DNA of 64,000 bases from Himantopus leucocephalus (lineage: Eukaryota; Chordata; Aves; Charadriiformes; Recurvirostridae). Shown here in pieces: positions 59,882 to 64,000 of this stretch. The stretch is from contig RSEF01000003.1 in the NCBI GenBank assembly GCA_003993805.1, positions 86,588,920 through 86,652,919 of the forward strand, given 5' to 3'. Below the pieces are notes generated by a model, which was given only the letters and a program-made list of their open reading frames with translations, was not told the origin of the DNA and ran no database searches. Made by a program: the position numbers and the translations under genes. The first letter of the stretch is position 1. Each line of letters starts with the position of its first letter.

Positions 59882-62800
59882 GGTTTTAAGGTGAAGCATG
59901 GATGATACTCTTGCAGCTTGTTCAACAGTTTAAATCAAATTTCCAGTCTTTGAACCAATAATACAAGCTATTACTGGCAAAACCTTAGTACAAATTTTAG
60001 GACAAATAAATGAAGGCTTTATTCTGCATGCATACTGCAGTGGGCCTTGGTTGTACGGTTTTAATGATGTTTCCTTGGTCTCTAGTTACTTGCTTATAGC
60101 CTGGTGTAACACAGAGATGTGATGGGGATTAAAAATGGGAGAATTCAAGATGTGTGCTTGCAAGTCGTGTACTGCTGTCTGATTTACCTGAAAAGAAATT
60201 TGTATTTGAGACACTACAATAAATTGTTTGCTTCTTTAGCAGCACTGGAGGGAAGAATTAGATTTAAAGACAGGAAAAAACAGTTCTGGTTTGGAAAAAT
60301 CCCAAACCAGTTTGACTTTTAATAAACTGCTCCATTTCAGCAACTGTTTGCAATTCTCACTGAACCGATTAAGGCGAAATTTCTGCACTGTATTGTGGGC
60401 TAACTACAAAAGTTCAGAAAGCGTTTGTCATTCAAGTGTGGAAGTTTTCAAGAAAAGCTGTATTTTTATTTTATTTTGTTAGTTCTTGAGGAAATGTAAT
60501 ACATAACTGACTTTCCAAATTGAAAAGCTCAAGCGTTACTTTGTGTCTGAGAGATTAGGGCTTTACAGGCCCTGTGTGAGTGAGAGCATAAACCAAAGAT
60601 TTCTCTACCACAGCACAGCCAAACCACGGCTGTGAGATACCCAAGTGTGGGAGTAGCTCTGAACAAATGGTCTATCGTACCTAGGTTGTATTTTGCCTTT
60701 TCTTTTTTTCCCATCTCTGCCAGTTTATCTTCCACTGGCTTCAGCGCAGACTAGGAAGAAAATTATTTCTGTGGGGAGAACCACTGAAAAGCAAAGAGGT
60801 GCTATGAGAGGTGTGCTGTGGTCTGTACGTCAGACCAGATGGACGTTACGTGAAGATTGGAATCTTATTTTGTTATGGGAGAGGGGAAATGTACTCTGCT
60901 TGTCAGCCTCAGCACTTTGGTGTTTTTTTCACTGATGCAAAGCCAGAACAGAGCTATGACCTGAATGCACTTACCCATTTTCTTGGCTGTGCAGCCCTAT
61001 GAACAGCTGCTTTGCATTTAAACCCAGGGGCTGGCACATTGCGATGGAGCACCCTGCAGGTTTGGTAAGGGTGGCCTGTGCAGCAGCAGCACCTCTGGCA
61101 AAGGGCATCTTCAGGCCCAGGTAACTGACATGAAGGGAGCCTGGGCAATTTCAGCTGTTAATCAGTGCCAAGTTTCCCAGAAGGAATCACACAAGAGTAG
61201 CTCCTTCTCTCAGCCTTGCCCCTGTTACAAATGGTCAGTTTAGGTGTGCTTATTTGAAATACTTCTGGGGGCCTCTGTTCTTGCATTCAGTTGTTCTTTT
61301 GGCTACACTGAGCACTATGCTTCCAGTGTTTCTTTATGATTTGCAGACTAGCTGATTTGAGTAAATCTAGTTTAGTAACCCTATGCATAGGGTTACATGT
61401 ATTGACATAAATTCTCAATGAGATTTTTTTTTATGTTCAAATTTAATATAAACTTTTAGTAACAAAAAAAGTGTGTTCTGTCCCTACTACTGAGGCTGCT
61501 TTTTTTTTTTTTTAATAGGTTCTTAAGTGATAACACAAATAGAAGGTATTTTAAAAACAACTCTTATAGCTAACTAATCTTCTGATGGAGCCATTCTGGT
61601 TGACCTGCAGTGAGCTGATCAGTAAGAGCATGGAGGGGGGGAAGCTTTCTTTTCTCTCTACTTAGAATAAGGCAATGGATTGACAGACTTCAGGGTTAGC
61701 AAGGAAACCAAAACATCCCCATCTCAGTGCTAAGCTTTCTGTGGGAATAAAGCTAACAAAAAGAGACATTTAATAAAATAAAAAAATAAGCCAGGAAAAT
61801 TCAGGAAGATAGTGCAGCCCAAAAGCAGAGGCATTCAGGGCAGGCCAGCTGCAAACTTGCTGTACAGTTTGCTCTTGCCTCGTTAGTGGATGTGCCAGAG
61901 CTCTTTCACTTGGTGGTTTTCTTTTCATGTCAGAGAAAGACAGCCTTTCTTTTGGAAGGTGTTGAATATACTTACATGTACTGTTCATGTCAGCATTTGT
62001 AATGTTTTAGGACTAAAAGGTCTCAGTACCTTAGTGCTTATTGATATGGCTTCTAGTCTGGTTGGTCTTGAGGGAACTTGTATTTTGAAGCTGCTGTATG
62101 TGCACGTCTGAGAGGAGGTTGACTTTTAGTGGGGAGAGGAAGATGGGCTCAGCAATACCCAGAGCTCTCTTCTGACTACAGCCTTGCTGTGTCTGCAGCC
62201 ATGTCTGTGAGCCTGCTGCCCTCCAGAAGTAGGTTCAGTGGAGGTTCAGTTGGGGCGCGTCTGGGAAAACTGTAGTAAGGATGATCTTCCCTCTTTAAAA
62301 CTTGCTCAGAAATTTAAACCTGTTATTCAGATGCGGTTTTATCTATTTGTTTTCTCTTTAGAAAAATAGAATTTTCTTTGCTTAAAAGGAAGATTTAGTC
62401 TTGTTTTCTACTATGACTATAATAACTGTCAAGTTTGGGGTTTTTTTTTTGTGTAGAGATGTATTATTTGGGTGGAAGGGTGAATTCTTGTAATATGAGT
62501 TTTTGCTCTCTTGAATGTCAAAATGAAATGTTTTCTGAGCTCAGCTGAGGCTCAAATTCTTACATTGAAGCTGGATGATGGATTGATTGTGTAATTCTGC
62601 CCTAGCTGCAGGAAATAAATGGAATTATAGCTAACATCTCTTTATTATTTGTAGATAATATTGTCTCTTAAGACTGTGTATTCTGGCTGTAATTTTTAAG
62701 GCTTTTGGTACTGGAGTTAAGCTAAGCTATTTGCATCAGTGTGTTTTGGGAGCAAGTCGCAATAGCTCTATACTAACTGTTCCATGTCTCCTTACTGTCA

Positions 62801-63739
62801 GTGCAGGACTGAAACTTTTTTAAGAGCAGAAGGATTACAGAACTTCTGTAAGTGAGGTATAATTCAGCTGTCTTCTCAGACAAGGCTTATGAGTGAGCTT
62901 ATATAATGTTTGCTCTATCTATTTTCAAATCCATATAGTTGTTTGTGAACTCGTAGTACAGTATGATTTAATTTCTGCTTAACTTCCAGGTGGCCCCTAC
63001 TGAGTTGAACTACTAGGTGGGCATTAGTACTTGCCTATATCATTATTATCTCTGAGGAAAATACCTGGCAAACTGTTTTGATCTTTTATTTGTTAAATTT
63101 TTACTATAAAGTCATCACTTTTAAATTAAGTACAAACAGTAGCTATACAATTAGCACGCAAATTTTATAGAATGGTGTGGAGACCTCCTTTTACACTGCA
63201 GCACACAGAGTGCAAGACATGAAGCAATAGTACATGGATGCAGCATTTTCATGAGAATTTATATGTATGGTATATAAGCAGTTTACTCTTGGAGTCTAGT
63301 TTACATTGCACAGTTATAAAGAAAATAAAATATATGTGTTATGATGTGTAACAGAGTGCTATGAGGCACAGATGTCTGTAACTTTGTCATTTCTCATCCT
63401 TAGTTCCCAGAATAAGCAGTGGCTAAACCAGCGTTTTTTCTTACCATTGTTATAAAGTCCTTTTGTGATGAATACAACATCATTCTTGCTATTTTAGTGC
63501 AATGACATATGCATATGATGCTGTTGGTAAGCATCAATCACAAACATAACCAATGTTAACGGTGGTACTTCTTTTCTCTCCAAGAAAAGCCCCAGGTGTT
63601 ATGCACTCACAATTAGCATGAATGAGTGGTTTTTTTATTTTTTTTTTTCAATTGTACAGTCAGTTTTCAGTTATCTTTCTATTTTTCTTGCTAAATTTCA
63701 CTTGTTTACTATCGCTTGCCTTCCTCTCTTTTCCTGCAG

Positions 63740-63835
63740 GTAGGAAGACTGGATATTCCTCTGAAGACCACAAGTTTGATCTCAAATCCTGCACATCTAC
63801 AATCTTGAGAATTAGCAAGAAGCAAGGACCATTTG
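63740..63835 (+). other. Possible exon, gene unknown
   Basis: A good acceptor (CTCTTTTCCTGCAG, ending 63739) precedes 96 nt that stay open in one frame, including GYSSEDHKFDLKSC. A donor-like G|GTTAAGT follows at 63836. I do not recognise the peptide. It may be a 5' UTR exon of the gene starting at 57.6 kb, or chance. Confidence 0.3.
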
Positions 63836-64000
63836 GTTAAGTATTTCCTGCATACTGCTTTTGCATCAGTGGTTGGGAGTGGCACAGCTTGTTTGAACCA
63901 ATAGCCATGTAGTAGAGTAGTAGAAAGATGGGGTCTGTATTACCTTTGAGGTCATGCAGCGCAGAGTAAAGTAAGTTTGTGCTTGCTTTCCTCATTGACT
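63836..64000. other. End of window, nothing recognised
   Basis: Non-coding sequence with no motif that I can name. Confidence 0.5.

Larger units (their letters stand above)
58821..63739. other. Presumed first intron of the downstream gene
   Basis: 4.9 kb with no recognised exon. It holds two assembly duplications (59573-59881) and a perfect 22-bp palindrome at 61375-61396. Confidence 0.4.

Noticed and set aside
63622..63840. Open frame at the window end as MRAP2 coding sequence
   Set aside because: The peptide does not resemble MRAP2; kept only as a possible unknown exon.
1..64000. tRNA, rRNA, CRISPR or bacterial-type features
   Set aside because: None recognised; gene structure and repeats are those of a vertebrate nuclear genome.

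Overview
The window looks like vertebrate, almost certainly avian, nuclear DNA. The evidence is spliced genes with GT-AG introns, CR1 retrotransposon fragments carrying the bird-type ATTCTATG-like 3' end, endogenous-retrovirus LTRs, GC-rich CpG-island promoters, and a short-read style assembly with homopolymer gaps and single-N joins. Identities come from reading the sequence against remembered protein families; no search was run.

Layout. 1-12.6 kb is intergenic DNA with a period-6 microsatellite, a solo LTR (4258-4906, minus) bounded by a 5-bp target-site duplication, and a decayed Ty3/Gypsy-like integrase (about 5.1-6.0 kb, minus). A CpG island with a TATA box leads into RIPPLY2 (13301-16238, plus), a small transcriptional co-repressor adaptor of somite segmentation. 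Its intron holds a CR1 copy, and a second copy of the same solo-LTR family lies just downstream (16779-17422, plus). A second CpG island starts CYB5R4 (plus), whose exons 1-10 were placed base by base from 17914 to 36482. They encode residues 1-273: the cytochrome b5 domain with both heme histidines, the linker, and the CS (p23-like) domain. The order RIPPLY2 then CYB5R4, both plus, matches the tetrapod gene order.

After exon 10 the expected FAD/NADH reductase exons were not found anywhere in the remaining 27 kb. A 100-N gap (37113-37212) lies 0.6 kb downstream, flanked by two CR1 ends in opposite orientation, so missing or misjoined assembly is the first explanation. The 37-57 kb stretch holds CR1 copies (one with endonuclease-domain sequence, an internal deletion and a 40-bp flanking direct repeat), two LTRs of another ERV family in direct orientation, and no recognised gene. 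A third CpG island at 57.3-58.2 kb with inverted CCAAT boxes and strong splice donors is probably the promoter of another plus-strand gene; synteny would suggest MRAP2, but no MRAP2 coding sequence was seen.

Several short tandem duplications are each split by a single N. They are best read as unmerged contig or haplotype ends, not biology.
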